Shown piece after piece: positions 35,919 through 46,037 of a stretch of DNA of 59,154 bases. A program made the translations under genes and the position numbers. Under the pieces are notes generated by a model that saw only the letters and a program-made list of their open reading frames with translations, ran no database searches and was not told the origin of the DNA. How positions within the stretch are numbered: position 1 is the stretch's first letter; the number at the start of each line of letters is the position of its first letter. Source of the stretch: Caldilineaceae bacterium SB0664_bin_27 (lineage in GTDB: Bacteria; Chloroflexota; Anaerolineae; Caldilineales; Caldilineaceae); contig VXRG01000152.1 of NCBI GenBank assembly GCA_009838625.1, positions 1 to 59,154 of the forward strand, given 5' to 3'.

Positions 35919-37466
35919 ATGCTAAACCAGCGTGCACTGATCTCAGTGTCCGACAAGACCGGACTGACTTCCTTTGCTCAGAAGCTGCATGACGCCGGTA
36001 TAGAGCTGATCGCCAGCGGCGGAACCGCCACGCAACTTGCCGATGCCGGCCTGCCCGTTACACCAACCGAAGCCCTTACCGGCTTCCCGGAGCTTCTCGA
36101 TGGTCGCGTCAAAACGCTTCATCCGGCGATACACGGCGGAATACTCGCCCGCCGCAACCGGGAACATCTTGCTGAACTGGAACAGCAAGGCCTCTTTCCA
36201 ATCGATCTGGTAATAGTCAACCTCTATCCCTTTCAGCAGACCGTTGCCGGGGAGGGCGTATCGCTGGCTGAGGCTGTTGAGCAGATCGACATCGGCGGCG
36301 TGGCCCTCCTGCGCGCAGCGGCCAAGAATTCCGAGTCTGTCACGGTCATCTGCGAACCGTCGGATTATGAGCGAGTGGCGCAGGCCATTTCCGATGGCGG
36401 GTTGGATACAGAAACCAGACTGGCGCTGGCGCTTAAGGCGTTTCGCCATACGGCCGCTTACGATACGGCCATCTCCGACTTCCTTGCAAGGCAGGAGACG
36501 CAGGGGCCGACGCAGGAAGAGGAAGTGTCCAAGATGCCTGAACGGATTCAACTGAATCTTGAACGCGTGCAGGTGATGCGCTATGGTGAAAACCCGCACC
36601 AGCAAGGCGCATTTTATCGATATAGCAACGGCTCAGCCGCATTTGAGCAGCTCCACGGCCAAGAGATGAGCTACAACAACTGGCTGGACCTGGACGGCAG
36701 CTGGCAGGCCGCTCAGGATTTCGACGCTCCGACTGTCGCCATCATCAAGCACAGCAATCCCTGCGGGCTCGCCTCTGCCGACACTTTGTCGTGCGCCTGT
36801 GACAACGCCCTCGCCTCAGACCCGGTAAGCGCATTCGGCAGCATCATCTCCGTGAACCGGACGCTTGACAGGGAGACCGCCGAAAGGATGGCCAAACTGT
36901 TCGTGGAGATTGTCGCCGCGCCCGCCATTGACGAGGAGGCTCTGGCCTTGCTCCAGCGCAAGAAGAACCTGCGCATTCTGCGCGCCTGCGGCACTGCGCC
37001 GCACACTCTCAATGTCCGCAGCGTCTACGGCGGGGCCCTCGTCCAGGAGACGGACGACAGCCAGCAAGATCTTGAGCCGGCCAACTGGCGCATAGTCACT
37101 CAGAACAGGCCCGATGCGCCACAGCTGGCTGACCTTGCCTTCGCCTGGCGCGTCTGCCGCCATGTCAAAAGCAACGCCATCGTTTACGCCAAGAATCGCG
37201 CGACTGTCGGCGTGGGCGCCGGCCAGATGAGCCGAGTCGATTCGGTCATGCTCGCCGGACACAAGGCTGAAGAAAGAGCACGCGGCGCGGTGATGGCGTC
37301 AGACGCGTTCTTTCCCTTTGCGGACGGCATCGAAGCCGCGGCCGCACATGGCGTGTCGGCGGTGGTACAGCCCGGGGGCTCCATACGTGACGAGGAGGTC
37401 ATCGAGTGCTGCGACCGGTTGGGCCTGGTGATGGCCTTCACAGGTACGCGACATTTTCGGCACTGA
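35919..37466 (+). CDS. purH: Bifunctional AICAR transformylase / IMP cyclohydrolase
   Basis: 515-residue enzyme for the last two steps of IMP synthesis. Residues 1-150 are the MGS-like cyclohydrolase domain (ALISVSDKTGLTSFAQKLH, GGTATQLADAGLPVT, GRVKTLHPAIHGGIL). The remainder is the AICAR transformylase domain with RYGENPHQQGAFYR, IKHSNPCGLA and DPVSAFGSIISVNR, ending in VQPGGSIRDEEVI and MAFTGTRHFRH. AAAGGAG precedes the ATG. It stands alone without other pur genes and is controlled by the ZTP riboswitch and terminator just upstream. Confidence 0.97.
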   Translation: MLNQRALISVSDKTGLTSFAQKLHDAGIELIASGGTATQLADAGLPVTPTEALTGFPELLDGRVKTLHPAIHGGILARRNREHLAELEQQGLFPIDLVIVNLYPFQQTVAGEGVSLAEAVEQIDIGGVALLRAAAKNSESVTVICEPSDYERVAQAISDGGLDTETRLALALKAFRHTAAYDTAISDFLARQETQGPTQEEEVSKMPERIQLNLERVQVMRYGENPHQQGAFYRYSNGSAAFEQLHGQEMSYNNWLDLDGSWQAAQDFDAPTVAIIKHSNPCGLASADTLSCACDNALASDPVSAFGSIISVNRTLDRETAERMAKLFVEIVAAPAIDEEALALLQRKKNLRILRACGTAPHTLNVRSVYGGALVQETDDSQQDLEPANWRIVTQNRPDAPQLADLAFAWRVCRHVKSNAIVYAKNRATVGVGAGQMSRVDSVMLAGHKAEERARGAVMASDAFFPFADGIEAAAAHGVSAVVQPGGSIRDEEVIECCDRLGLVMAFTGTRHFRH

Positions 37467-37559
37467 TACAGCAGTAGTGGATCGTAGAATAGATACGGCG
37501 ACCATCGGTGGTCTCTGCCGGCCACTGGCACCAAACACCAGGAAGTACGCAGTTAAGAA

Positions 37560-38534
37560 ATGTCTATGAATGTCCTGATCACAGGCGGCGCCGGATTCAT
37601 AGGGAGCCACCTTGCCGATGCGCTGCTGGTTCGCGGCGACTCAGTCTCCGTTCTGGACAACCTCAGCACCGGTTCGGCGGAAAATATCCGCAGTTTTCAG
37701 GGGCATCCCCGCTTCTCCTTTACCCAAGCCGCGCTTGACGACGGATCCGTTCTTGACGGTCTTGCCCGTCGGGCCGACGCAATCGTGCATTTGGCGGCCG
37801 CAGTTGGCGTGCACCTGATCCTGGAACGGCCCACGCAGACGATAGAGACTAACGTTCTCGGCACCCACGCCCTCCTGGCCGCCGCCCGCCGCCACAGCTG
37901 CCAAACTCTGATAGCCAGTACAAGTGAAGTCTACGGCAAGAGCGAAGCTCTGCCGTTTTCAGAAAGCGACGACCTGGTCCTCGGTCCGCCCGATCGCACA
38001 CGATGGGTTTACGCAGCCACCAAACTGCTCGATGAATTCCTCGCACTGGCCGCTCACCAGGAGTTTGGACTGCCGCTAACGATTATGCGCCTGTTCAATG
38101 TCGTTGGGCCGCGACAGACAGGACGTTTCGGAATGGTCCTGCCAAGGTTTGTCAGGCAGGCCCTGCGAGGGCAGCCGCTGACTGTCTACGGCGACGGTAT
38201 GCAGACTCGCTGCTTCTGTCATGTAGGAGATGTCGTGCAAGCAATAGTTGGATTACTGGGCCGTACGACAGCCAGCGGACAGATCTACAACATCGGCAGC
38301 AACCATGAGGTGACGATTCGCGAACTGGCAGAATTGACAGTTGACCGTGCCGATTCAGTTTCGCCAATCCACTATCTGCCCTACGACCAAGCCTATGCCG
38401 ATGGATTCGAGGATTTGCGTCGTCGGGTTCCGCAAATTTCAAAGATTGCAGACGAAATCGGATGGACGCCTACTCACTTGTTACCGGAAATCCTGGATGA
38501 TATGATTAATTTTGAGAGGGCTCGGTTGACCTAA
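37560..38534 (+). CDS. NAD-dependent sugar epimerase/dehydratase (SDR)
   Basis: 324-residue extended short-chain dehydrogenase. The cofactor loop VLITGGAGFIGSHLADALL, the catalytic serine region ASTSEVYGKSE, and YAATKLLDE (YxxxK) are in place, so it resembles UDP-glucose 4-epimerases or GDP-sugar/UDP-xylose-type enzymes; FCHVGDVVQAI and GQIYNIGSNHEVTI fit a nucleotide-sugar substrate. The exact sugar is unclear. Two in-frame ATGs (37560, 37566) are possible starts. It follows purH by 93 bases and may feed a surface glycan pathway. Confidence 0.87.
   Translation: MSMNVLITGGAGFIGSHLADALLVRGDSVSVLDNLSTGSAENIRSFQGHPRFSFTQAALDDGSVLDGLARRADAIVHLAAAVGVHLILERPTQTIETNVLGTHALLAAARRHSCQTLIASTSEVYGKSEALPFSESDDLVLGPPDRTRWVYAATKLLDEFLALAAHQEFGLPLTIMRLFNVVGPRQTGRFGMVLPRFVRQALRGQPLTVYGDGMQTRCFCHVGDVVQAIVGLLGRTTASGQIYNIGSNHEVTIRELAELTVDRADSVSPIHYLPYDQAYADGFEDLRRRVPQISKIADEIGWTPTHLLPEILDDMINFERARLT
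38478..38506 (+). promoter_or_regulatory. Candidate promoter for the S41 protease gene
   Basis: TTGTTA (38478-38483), a 17-base spacer and TATGAT (38501-38506), lying within the 3' end of the epimerase gene and about 100 bases before the protease start. Confidence 0.4.
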
Positions 38535-38611
38535 ATTGGTTACTTTTGCGCCGTGTCAGCCGGCGAATTCCCTTTCCGGGACAAAAATCGACAGTTACAA
38601 GGAGATGTGGA

Positions 38612-41002
38612 ATGAAAGCGCGTTTGATTGGAGGGTTCTGTGTTTTACTTGCTACAGCACTGACTTTGGGAACGTATTTCGCTACCGATACTCTTGCCCA
38701 GGAAGACAGCGAAGCGCCCCCAGCCGCCCAAATCGTAAATGACGAAGGCGGTGCAGTCAGGATTTCCGGGAGCGTCAACTACACCTCGCCCTATTTCACT
38801 CTTGGCGTTGCGCAACCGCTTGTGATCCTTGAAGATCAGGCCGGATTCGTCGATCGCAATGAACACTTCCTGATGCCAGTCGAATCCCAAACGATCGGCC
38901 AGATAACAACAGACTTTTTTACCTCGCCATTCGAATATTCGCTTGCCCTCCCGATCGAACCCCAGGGTAGCTACCGCGACGTGGACAATGACGGTTCGGA
39001 AGACCAGGGCGTTCAGGTATTCGCCATTGCCTACTGGGACAATACCTTTGGCGATCCATTCCTTGAGGAAAGGGATCTCTACGGGGGCGGCTGGTCAACG
39101 GCTTACGCTTCGACCCGCATAAGCGATGAGATCGAAACGGAACGGGAAATCATTGGCGGGATCTTCCTCGTGTATGCGCCTGACGCTGAACAGGGCTTTC
39201 CTTCCGGCTTCGGCGAAGACGGGCTCCTCTTTACAGAAGATGACCCGATCGCAATCCTGCCTCAAGGTTATACGATCGTAAACTTGGACGCCGAGCCATT
39301 CAGCTTCGACCGTTCACGCAACCCAGTGGTCGATCTGATCGAGCCGGAGGGCATCGCACTCGTCGACTACTCCGAACAGTCCTATCCCGATGCCTTCAAC
39401 TCACTGATTGATCTGCTTAAGAAGGAGTACGCATTCACCGAGTATAAGGGAATAGACTGGGAGGCGAAGAGGACGGAATTCCTGCCCCGCTTTGAGTCTG
39501 CCGCAGCGGATGAGGATTCTCGAGACTACCAGCGTGCGCTGCGCGACTTCAGCTGGTCGATTCCCGACGGTCACGTAAGCGGCCCCTTCATTCGAGAAGA
39601 CTTCCAGCAGGATATCGCCGGCGGCTTGGGCATTGCGATACGTGAGACCGAGGAGGGTCCGGTAATCGTCAACTTCGTCACTGAGGGCAGCCCAGCTGAG
39701 GAAGCCGGTATCACACTTGGAACTGAGATCGTTTCCATCGACGGCGTGCCCATCGCAGAGGTCATCAGCAACGCGGTGGCACACTCTGCGCCCTTCAGCA
39801 CGGGTCACTTCCAGCGCTTGCAGCAGATGCGCTATGCGGTCCGCTTCCCAATAGAGACGGAAGTCGAGCTGACCTGGAAGGACGCGGATGGCGAAGAGGT
39901 GACGGAAACGATGAAGGTTATCGGGGAGTACGACAGCTTCAGTTTTTCCTCCTTTGCCAGGGGGACAACCGGGTTCGAAATCCCCGTGGACTATGAGTTG
40001 CTGGAAGCAGACGAGTACGGCGAAAACGATTACGGCTACGTTAAGATCGACAGCTTCTCCGACAACAGCGTTTTGACAGTGCAGCTGTGGGAGCGCATGA
40101 TCCGCACTTTGAAGCGTTACGCCGTCAATGGCCTCATCATCGACATGCGCCAGAATGGGGGCGGCAGCGGCTTTCTAGCCGATCAGATGGCAGCCTACTT
40201 CTTCCACGAGCCGCATGTTCTGGGCAATGCCGGATACTACGATGAGGATCGCGGCGAATTCTACTTCAACCCGGACGGGGAGGATCGCTACTACCTGCCG
40301 GCCGAAGACCTGCGTTACGATGGTGAAGTCGTTGTCATCGTGGGGCCCTTCTGCCTCAGCGCATGTGAGTTTTTCTCCTACGATTTGACCATCGACGACC
40401 GCGCCGACATCGTTGGCCACTACCCCACAGGCGGGCTGGGCGGCAGCATCAAGAGCATAAAGATGCCCGACGATGAGTACTTTACGTTTACCATCGGGCG
40501 AGCGGTTGACTCCGAAGGCGAGATTCACATCGAGGGAATCGGCGTGGTACCTACGGTGCTGGTGCCGATTACGAGAGAGACTCTGCTGGCGGACGAAGAT
40601 GACGACGTTCTACTCGACGCTGCCGTAGCTCACCTCGACTCCTTGCTGGCAGTGGAGACAATCGATGGGGGCGAGATCGCGATCGGAGATGTCATAGAGG
40701 GCACGCTTGCAGCCCAAACGGTTGTGCAGTACACACTTCCGCTATCCGGGGGTGATGTAATCAGCATCTTTGCCCGCAGCGAGGAGTTCGATACCTACCT
40801 GGCCCTCTATCTTGACGGCGATTCGCCGATCATGACCGATGACGATTCGTATGATTCTGACGCCGCGCTGGAGGAACTGGAAGTTCCCAGCGATCTGCAG
40901 CTGATCGTCGAAGTCAGCTCTGCACTAGGCGATGAAGAGGGGACCTACACTCTGGAAATAGTTGACGCTTCGGAAGAGGAGGCTGACTCCGACGACGGAT
41001 AA
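38612..41002 (+). CDS. Exported S41 (tail-specific) protease with PDZ and PPC domains
   Basis: 796 residues from the ATG at 38612, with AAGGAG eight bases upstream. A signal peptide (residues 1-28, cleavage near LAQED) is followed by an N-terminal beta-rich domain (30-250), a protease region with a PDZ-like segment (GGLGIAIRETEEGPVIVNFV ... GSPAEEAGI, about 330-390), and the S41 core (YGYVKIDSFSDNSV, GLIIDMRQNGGGSGFLAD, then GPFCLSACEFFSY with the likely catalytic serine). A C-terminal pre-peptidase (PPC) beta domain (about 685-785) and an acidic tail end it. It probably degrades or processes extracellular proteins. Confidence 0.87.
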   Translation: MKARLIGGFCVLLATALTLGTYFATDTLAQEDSEAPPAAQIVNDEGGAVRISGSVNYTSPYFTLGVAQPLVILEDQAGFVDRNEHFLMPVESQTIGQITTDFFTSPFEYSLALPIEPQGSYRDVDNDGSEDQGVQVFAIAYWDNTFGDPFLEERDLYGGGWSTAYASTRISDEIETEREIIGGIFLVYAPDAEQGFPSGFGEDGLLFTEDDPIAILPQGYTIVNLDAEPFSFDRSRNPVVDLIEPEGIALVDYSEQSYPDAFNSLIDLLKKEYAFTEYKGIDWEAKRTEFLPRFESAAADEDSRDYQRALRDFSWSIPDGHVSGPFIREDFQQDIAGGLGIAIRETEEGPVIVNFVTEGSPAEEAGITLGTEIVSIDGVPIAEVISNAVAHSAPFSTGHFQRLQQMRYAVRFPIETEVELTWKDADGEEVTETMKVIGEYDSFSFSSFARGTTGFEIPVDYELLEADEYGENDYGYVKIDSFSDNSVLTVQLWERMIRTLKRYAVNGLIIDMRQNGGGSGFLADQMAAYFFHEPHVLGNAGYYDEDRGEFYFNPDGEDRYYLPAEDLRYDGEVVVIVGPFCLSACEFFSYDLTIDDRADIVGHYPTGGLGGSIKSIKMPDDEYFTFTIGRAVDSEGEIHIEGIGVVPTVLVPITRETLLADEDDDVLLDAAVAHLDSLLAVETIDGGEIAIGDVIEGTLAAQTVVQYTLPLSGGDVISIFARSEEFDTYLALYLDGDSPIMTDDDSYDSDAALEELEVPSDLQLIVEVSSALGDEEGTYTLEIVDASEEEADSDDG

Positions 41003-41034
41003 CACTTCGAGGAGTGAGAAAAGAGGAGTGAGGC

Positions 41035-41067
41035 GTGAGAGGGGATATGCCCCTCTCACTTTTTTTT
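41035..41067 (+). terminator. Intrinsic terminator after the S41 protease gene
   Basis: A perfect 10-bp stem, GTGAGAGGGG (41035-41044) with CCCCTCTCAC (41050-41059), a 5-base loop and eight Ts. It ends just before the convergent M24 peptidase stop codon. Confidence 0.93.
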
Positions 41068-41073
41068 GCTTCT

Positions 41074-42306
41074 TTATCCATTCATTGGAATGACCAGGTC
41101 GTAGGGATAGTCGGTGAGCCAGATCAGTTCGCCCTCCTCACTGTATGCGACTGCGTCCTCGACGCGTACGCCGTAGCCGCGGCTGGGATAGTACAACCCC
41201 GGCTCGATCGTGACCACGTGGCCGGGTAACAGGACCGCTTGCTCGCCCGCGGCATGGCTGAAATTCGGCCCCTCGTGTATTTCCAGTCCAATGCCGTGTC
41301 CAAGGCTGTGGACGTAACCTTCCTCCGTCCCCGGGTGGCTGCGCGCAGTCTTGTGACCCTTGCTCTCGTAGTAATCACAGGTCATGAGCTGATAGTCGCG
41401 CATCGGCCGGCCCAACTCCAGCTCAGCCATAACACGGTCGAAAATCTCCTTGGTCTGGTCGTAAGCCTCCTGAACTTCGTCGGTTGCATAGCCCAGACTC
41501 CAGGTGCGAGTCATGTCGTGGAAGTAGCCTTCTTCGGTTGTCGGAAATATGTCGAAGATGATGGAGCGGCCCAGTTGCAGCGGCATCATCGGGTCGCCGG
41601 CGTTGTGGGGCACACCGGCATCCCGGCCCTGCGAAAAGATCGTGCCGTGGTCCTCCTGAAGCCCATTGGCGTGCAGCCGCCCGCGCATGAACCCCTTTAC
41701 GTCGCCGATTGTAAGCGGTTCCCCGTCGGCCTTCAGTAGAGTTTCATCGCGGCCCACTTTGTGTTCCTGAATGAACGCTTGCACGTCGCCCACCACCGAA
41801 CAGGTATGCCGACCAGCGCGCCTCAGGATTTCCAACTCTGCGTTGTCCTTGGTAACGAATGCCTGGCTGAAAAGAGTCTGGCCGTATTCGCCAACGATCT
41901 CTATGTCCTCGATCTGTTCCTTCACTTTAGCCATCAGCGCCAGCGACGCGCCGGCATCCTGCATGCCGTAAACGCCGACCCGCCCGCGCAGTCCGACCAT
42001 CTCCATCGCGCGGGATATGTAGGCTGCCCCCGCCGCTAGTCTGTCGCCCTCAAACTCCTTTAGCAACTCGTATCTGTTAAAGTGATCTTCCCGATTGACC
42101 GTGCGCAGACCGGTGGCTGCCGCGGTGTCCCGTTCCATCATGCCGTGAACCAGTGTCACCTCTTTACCGCGCGGCTTCAGCAACAGGGCACCCTCAAAGA
42201 ATCCGCCGTTTGTCAGGTATCTCATGACTGGGCCATGCCCCTCTCCAAGCACAAGAAAACCGTCCAGGTTGCGCTCTTCCATCAGTCTATCCAGATCTCT
42301 CTTCAT
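41074..42306 (-). CDS. M24 family aminopeptidase (Xaa-Pro type)
   Basis: 410 residues from the ATG at 42306, which follows GAGAGGAAAGGG. The N-terminal creatinase-like domain (1-150) and C-terminal pita-bread domain (about 165-400) fit Xaa-Pro dipeptidase or aminopeptidase. The five metal ligands are visible: the aspartates in SIIFDIFPT and YFHDMTRTW, the histidine in HSLGHGIGLEIHE, and the glutamates in VVTIEPGLY and GVRVEDAVAY. It likely cleaves peptides with a proline in second position. A longer frame to 42420 adds 38 residues that do not look like part of the family. Confidence 0.9.
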   Translation of the reverse strand: MKRDLDRLMEERNLDGFLVLGEGHGPVMRYLTNGGFFEGALLLKPRGKEVTLVHGMMERDTAAATGLRTVNREDHFNRYELLKEFEGDRLAAGAAYISRAMEMVGLRGRVGVYGMQDAGASLALMAKVKEQIEDIEIVGEYGQTLFSQAFVTKDNAELEILRRAGRHTCSVVGDVQAFIQEHKVGRDETLLKADGEPLTIGDVKGFMRGRLHANGLQEDHGTIFSQGRDAGVPHNAGDPMMPLQLGRSIIFDIFPTTEEGYFHDMTRTWSLGYATDEVQEAYDQTKEIFDRVMAELELGRPMRDYQLMTCDYYESKGHKTARSHPGTEEGYVHSLGHGIGLEIHEGPNFSHAAGEQAVLLPGHVVTIEPGLYYPSRGYGVRVEDAVAYSEEGELIWLTDYPYDLVIPMNG

Positions 42307-42568
42307 CCCTTTCCTCTCCATCTCGCTTGAGGCCGACTTTTTCTGCGGCACGGCAAGTATTCCAACAATACCAGTGAAGGCTAACATCCGGTGTGAGAGA
42401 ATACAAACATGAGATGCCAAAAGGCAGCGCTCATTGAAGGGCGCTTCGACAGACCCCGACCAAGGGATTGCCGCCGCAGTCGTTTTCCACGGCGCTGCAT
42501 TTCACTGATAGAATGGATTTGACGATGTTGTCGACGGCGAAAACCTTGGTCCTTAGCGTGATTTGACA

Positions 42569-43381
42569 ATGATCAGGAGTGCGAGTGATAAGAGGCAGGC
42601 GCCTGAGAGGCCGCCGCCGCTTGTACGGATAGACAGGCTGGGCAAGTCTTTCCATGAGGCGGGGCAGGAGACGTGTGTGCTGGAAGCGGTAGACTGCTCT
42701 ATTGCGGCCGGTCAGTTCATCTGCCTGCTGGGAAAATCCGGCAGCGGCAAGAGCACACTCCTGAATCTCATCTCCGGTATCGACCGTCCTACTGAGGGCC
42801 GGGTGTACATTCGGGAGCAGGGCAGCGTAGTCGAGCTGACCGCCCTGAGTGAACACAAGCGTACGCTTTTCCGGCGTCGCAACATTGGAATCGTCTTCCA
42901 ATTCTTCAATCTGATACCAACGCTTACCGTACTCGAAAACGTCGCTCTTCCAGTGGAGCTGGCAGGCCAGGACCGAAAAGGCCACCGCCGCGCCGAAGCT
43001 CTGCTGCATCGCGTTGGCCTTGGCGACCGCTTCGACTCTTTCCCCGACCGGCTCAGCGGAGGCGAACAACAGCGCGTCGCCATCGCACGCGCCCTCATCC
43101 ACGACCCGGTCCTGCTGCTGGCTGACGAGCCAACCGGCAACCTCGACGAAGGAACCGGCGACATCGTTCTGAAACTGCTGCTGGAGTTGAGTCGCGACGC
43201 CGGGAAGACTCTCATCATGGCGACCCACGATGAGGACATTGCCAGCCTTGCCGACGCGGTCTATTTCCTCGAGCGGGGACAACTGGTCTCACGCCATACA
43301 GCGGCCCCGAATGCAGAAAGAATAACAGACGCAGAGCAGACGCTACGGCGCGGCGCGCATACCGTTAGCCCGCAGCGATGA
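42569..43381 (+). CDS. ABC transporter ATPase, LolD/MacB type
   Basis: About 270 residues. Walker [11 protein letters not shown]-loop [16 protein letters not shown], signature [15 protein letters not shown], Walker [10 protein letters not shown] and the H-loop in IMATHDED are all present. The short size and the signature belong to the LolD/MacB/FtsE subfamily that works with FtsX-type permeases. The next gene encodes such a permease, overlapping by four bases (ATGA). The C-terminal 30 residues after the H-loop region are not conserved. Confidence 0.93.
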   Translation: MIRSASDKRQAPERPPPLVRIDRLGKSFHEAGQETCVLEAVDCSIAAGQFICLLGKSGSGKSTLLNLISGIDRPTEGRVYIREQGSVVELTALSEHKRTLFRRRNIGIVFQFFNLIPTLTVLENVALPVELAGQDRKGHRRAEALLHRVGLGDRFDSFPDRLSGGEQQRVAIARALIHDPVLLLADEPTGNLDEGTGDIVLKLLLELSRDAGKTLIMATHDEDIASLADAVYFLERGQLVSRHTAAPNAERITDAEQTLRRGAHTVSPQR

Positions 43382-45981
43382 GAGTTGCCCTACCGCGACG
43401 CGCGCTGCTGCGTCTGGCCTGGCGTCATTGCCGGCGCCGTCCGCTGCAGTCCATATTTCTCGTGATCGGGGTTGCCATCGGCGTCGCCGTGATCGTCGCG
43501 ATCGACCTGGCCAACGGTTCGGCCAACCGGGCTTTTGCGCTCGGCACTGAACAGATCACCGGACGCGCAACGCACCAGGTGGTCGGCGGGCCAGCGGGCG
43601 TCGATGTCTCGTTTTACGCCCGCCTGCGTCGTGAACTGGGTTTTCGCCTCAGTGCCCCGGTCGTCGAGAGCTATGTGAGCGTTCCGCAGCTGGACGCCCA
43701 GCCGATGCGACTTCTTGGCATCGATGCCTTCGCAGAGCCGCCTTTTCGCAGCTATTTGGGAGGTAACGACCAGTCCGTCAGGACGGCCTCGGTTGACGGC
43801 TTCGACAGTTATCTCACTCCCTTTCTCATTGAACCTAATACGGTTCTGATTGGACGGTCAGTGGCCGACCGCTACAACCTGAAGCCAGGTCAGTCGCTTC
43901 CCATCCGCATCGGTTCGCGCCTGGAAGAGTTGACCATTGTCGGACTGTTAGTCCCATCGAACGAGTTGAGCAGGAGGGCGTTGGATGGCTTGCTTATCGT
44001 CGACATCAGCACCGCACAGGAGCTGTTGGGGAAGGTCGGCCGTTTGGACCGCATCGATCTCATCCTGCCGTCCGGCGCCGGAGGAGAAGCCAAGCTGGAA
44101 GAGATCAGAGAGCTATTGCCTGCGGGCGCCCGTATTGTCCGGCCCGCAGCCCGCAGCGATACCGTAGAGGAGATGACCGCTGCCTTCCGGCTCAACCTGA
44201 CTGCACTGAGCCTGCTCGCCCTCGTCGTGGGCATGTTTCTCATCTACAACACGGTTTCCTTCAGTGTGGTCCAGCGCCGGCCTGTACTCGGGATCTTGAG
44301 GGCGTTGGGCATGACCCGGCGGGAACTGTTCACGATGATTCTGATCGAGGCGGCCACTCTCAGCCTTATCGGCACTGTCCTGGGCTTAGGGTTGGGGGTT
44401 CTGCTGGGCCGGGGCGCGGTACAGGCGGTCACCCAGACAATAAACGACCTGTTCTTCGTCGTAGCCGTGCGCAACGCCGACATTCCGGTATGGACACTGG
44501 CCAAAGGCGCTCTCAGCGGGATCGGCGCCGCACTGCTTGCCGCACTCCTGCCGGCGGTTGAGGCGACTAGCGTCCCCCCGGCGGGAGCCGTGCAGCGCTC
44601 CAGCATCGAAGACAAGGCGCGCCGCTCCCTGCCGCGGCTGACCGCAGCCGGCCTCCTGCTTGGCCTGCTCGGCGCCGCACTTCTCATTCCCGAGTGGAAT
44701 CTCATCGTTGCATTCGTCGGCCTGTTCGCGGTCATTCTGGGCGCGGCCCTGGTCACGCCTTTGCTCACCCTGCTGCTGATGGAGGGTGTGCGCCGAATTC
44801 TCAGCCGCCGTCTCGGCATCCTCACCCGAATGGCCCCCCGCAACATCGTGCGCTCGCTCTCGCGCACGTCGGCAGCCATCGCCGCACTCATGGTGGCGGT
44901 CAGCGTGATCATCGGTGTGGGCGTAATGATCGTTTCTTTCCGGCTGACAGTTGAACAGTGGCTGGACGAAATCCTGCAGGCTGATATCTTTGTCTCCGCG
45001 CCCGCACTGGGACCGAATCGCAATAGCGTCACGCTGGAGCCTGCCCTGTTGGAGGAATTGAGTGGCTTTCAGGGGATTGCCGGCTTCTCGACAAGCCGCG
45101 AAGTGGAGGCGGCCGCCACTTTGCCGGACGGGAAACAGGTCAATGTGCAGCTGGCAGCCCTTTTGCGCGACCTGGCTGGAGAAGATCGCCGCTACCGTGA
45201 TTCTGTTGGCGACACAGCCGCTACGTGGCGCGCCGTCGAGGCCGGCGGTGTCGTTATCAACGAGACAATGGCCAACCGCTTCAAACTTCGGGTCAGTCAG
45301 GAGCTGCAGCTGCTGTCCGATGCCGGAGAAAAGAGTTTTCCCGTCGTCGGCATTACTTACGACTTCGACGTGAGTCCCACTCTGCTGATGTCTGACAGCG
45401 TATACAGGAGCTATTGGAACGATGACGCGCTTTCAACAGTTGCTCTCTTTGTCGAGCCCGGCGCCGACGTGGACGAGACCGTCAACGCGCTGCGTCGGGA
45501 TTTCGCGGGCAGGGCCGAACTGTTGATCAGCTCGAATCGAGGCGTCCGCCGCAATGCATTGGATGTGTTCGACCGCACCTTTGCAATTACTTTCGCTCTG
45601 CGGCTTCTGGCAACCTTTGTAGCATTCGTCGGCATACTCAGCACGCTGATGAGTTTACAACTGGAACGCGCCAGGGAGATTGGCGTGCTGAGGGCTAACG
45701 GCATGACGCGCCGCCAACTGTGGGCCCTTACGCTCCTCGAGACCGGCCTTCTGGGAACTAGCGCCGGGTTGGTCGCGATGCCAACCGGTTTCATTCTGGC
45801 GCTGATCCTCATTTACATAATCAACCTGCGTTCATTCGGCTGGACCTTGTCTATGCGGCTTCAAGCCGGGGAGTTTGGGCAAGCATTTCTGGTGGCCCTG
45901 GCTGCCGCATTGCTGGCCGGACTCTATCCGGCCTGGCGCATGAGCAGGACTGACCCGGCAGAGGCTCTGCGCATGGAGTGA
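43378..45981 (+). CDS. FtsX-like ABC permease, double MacB-PCD/FtsX architecture
   Basis: 867 residues. Two halves each have a hydrophobic span, an external MacB-like domain and an FtsX transmembrane block: the first FtsX block starts near [20 protein letters not shown], the second near [20 protein letters not shown] and ends [17 protein letters not shown]. This large duplicated form is common in Gram-positive and Chloroflexota exporters and mechanotransmission systems. Its start overlaps the ATPase stop, so both are made together. Substrate could be lipoproteins, peptides or lipids; sequence does not decide. Confidence 0.88.
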   Translation: MRVALPRRALLRLAWRHCRRRPLQSIFLVIGVAIGVAVIVAIDLANGSANRAFALGTEQITGRATHQVVGGPAGVDVSFYARLRRELGFRLSAPVVESYVSVPQLDAQPMRLLGIDAFAEPPFRSYLGGNDQSVRTASVDGFDSYLTPFLIEPNTVLIGRSVADRYNLKPGQSLPIRIGSRLEELTIVGLLVPSNELSRRALDGLLIVDISTAQELLGKVGRLDRIDLILPSGAGGEAKLEEIRELLPAGARIVRPAARSDTVEEMTAAFRLNLTALSLLALVVGMFLIYNTVSFSVVQRRPVLGILRALGMTRRELFTMILIEAATLSLIGTVLGLGLGVLLGRGAVQAVTQTINDLFFVVAVRNADIPVWTLAKGALSGIGAALLAALLPAVEATSVPPAGAVQRSSIEDKARRSLPRLTAAGLLLGLLGAALLIPEWNLIVAFVGLFAVILGAALVTPLLTLLLMEGVRRILSRRLGILTRMAPRNIVRSLSRTSAAIAALMVAVSVIIGVGVMIVSFRLTVEQWLDEILQADIFVSAPALGPNRNSVTLEPALLEELSGFQGIAGFSTSREVEAAATLPDGKQVNVQLAALLRDLAGEDRRYRDSVGDTAATWRAVEAGGVVINETMANRFKLRVSQELQLLSDAGEKSFPVVGITYDFDVSPTLLMSDSVYRSYWNDDALSTVALFVEPGADVDETVNALRRDFAGRAELLISSNRGVRRNALDVFDRTFAITFALRLLATFVAFVGILSTLMSLQLERAREIGVLRANGMTRRQLWALTLLETGLLGTSAGLVAMPTGFILALILIYIINLRSFGWTLSMRLQAGEFGQAFLVALAAALLAGLYPAWRMSRTDPAEALRME

Positions 45982-46037
45982 GGGGGCTATTTTGAGGAGG
46001 GCGGACTACCTGCGGGCTGAAAGAGGGTCTGCGCGCT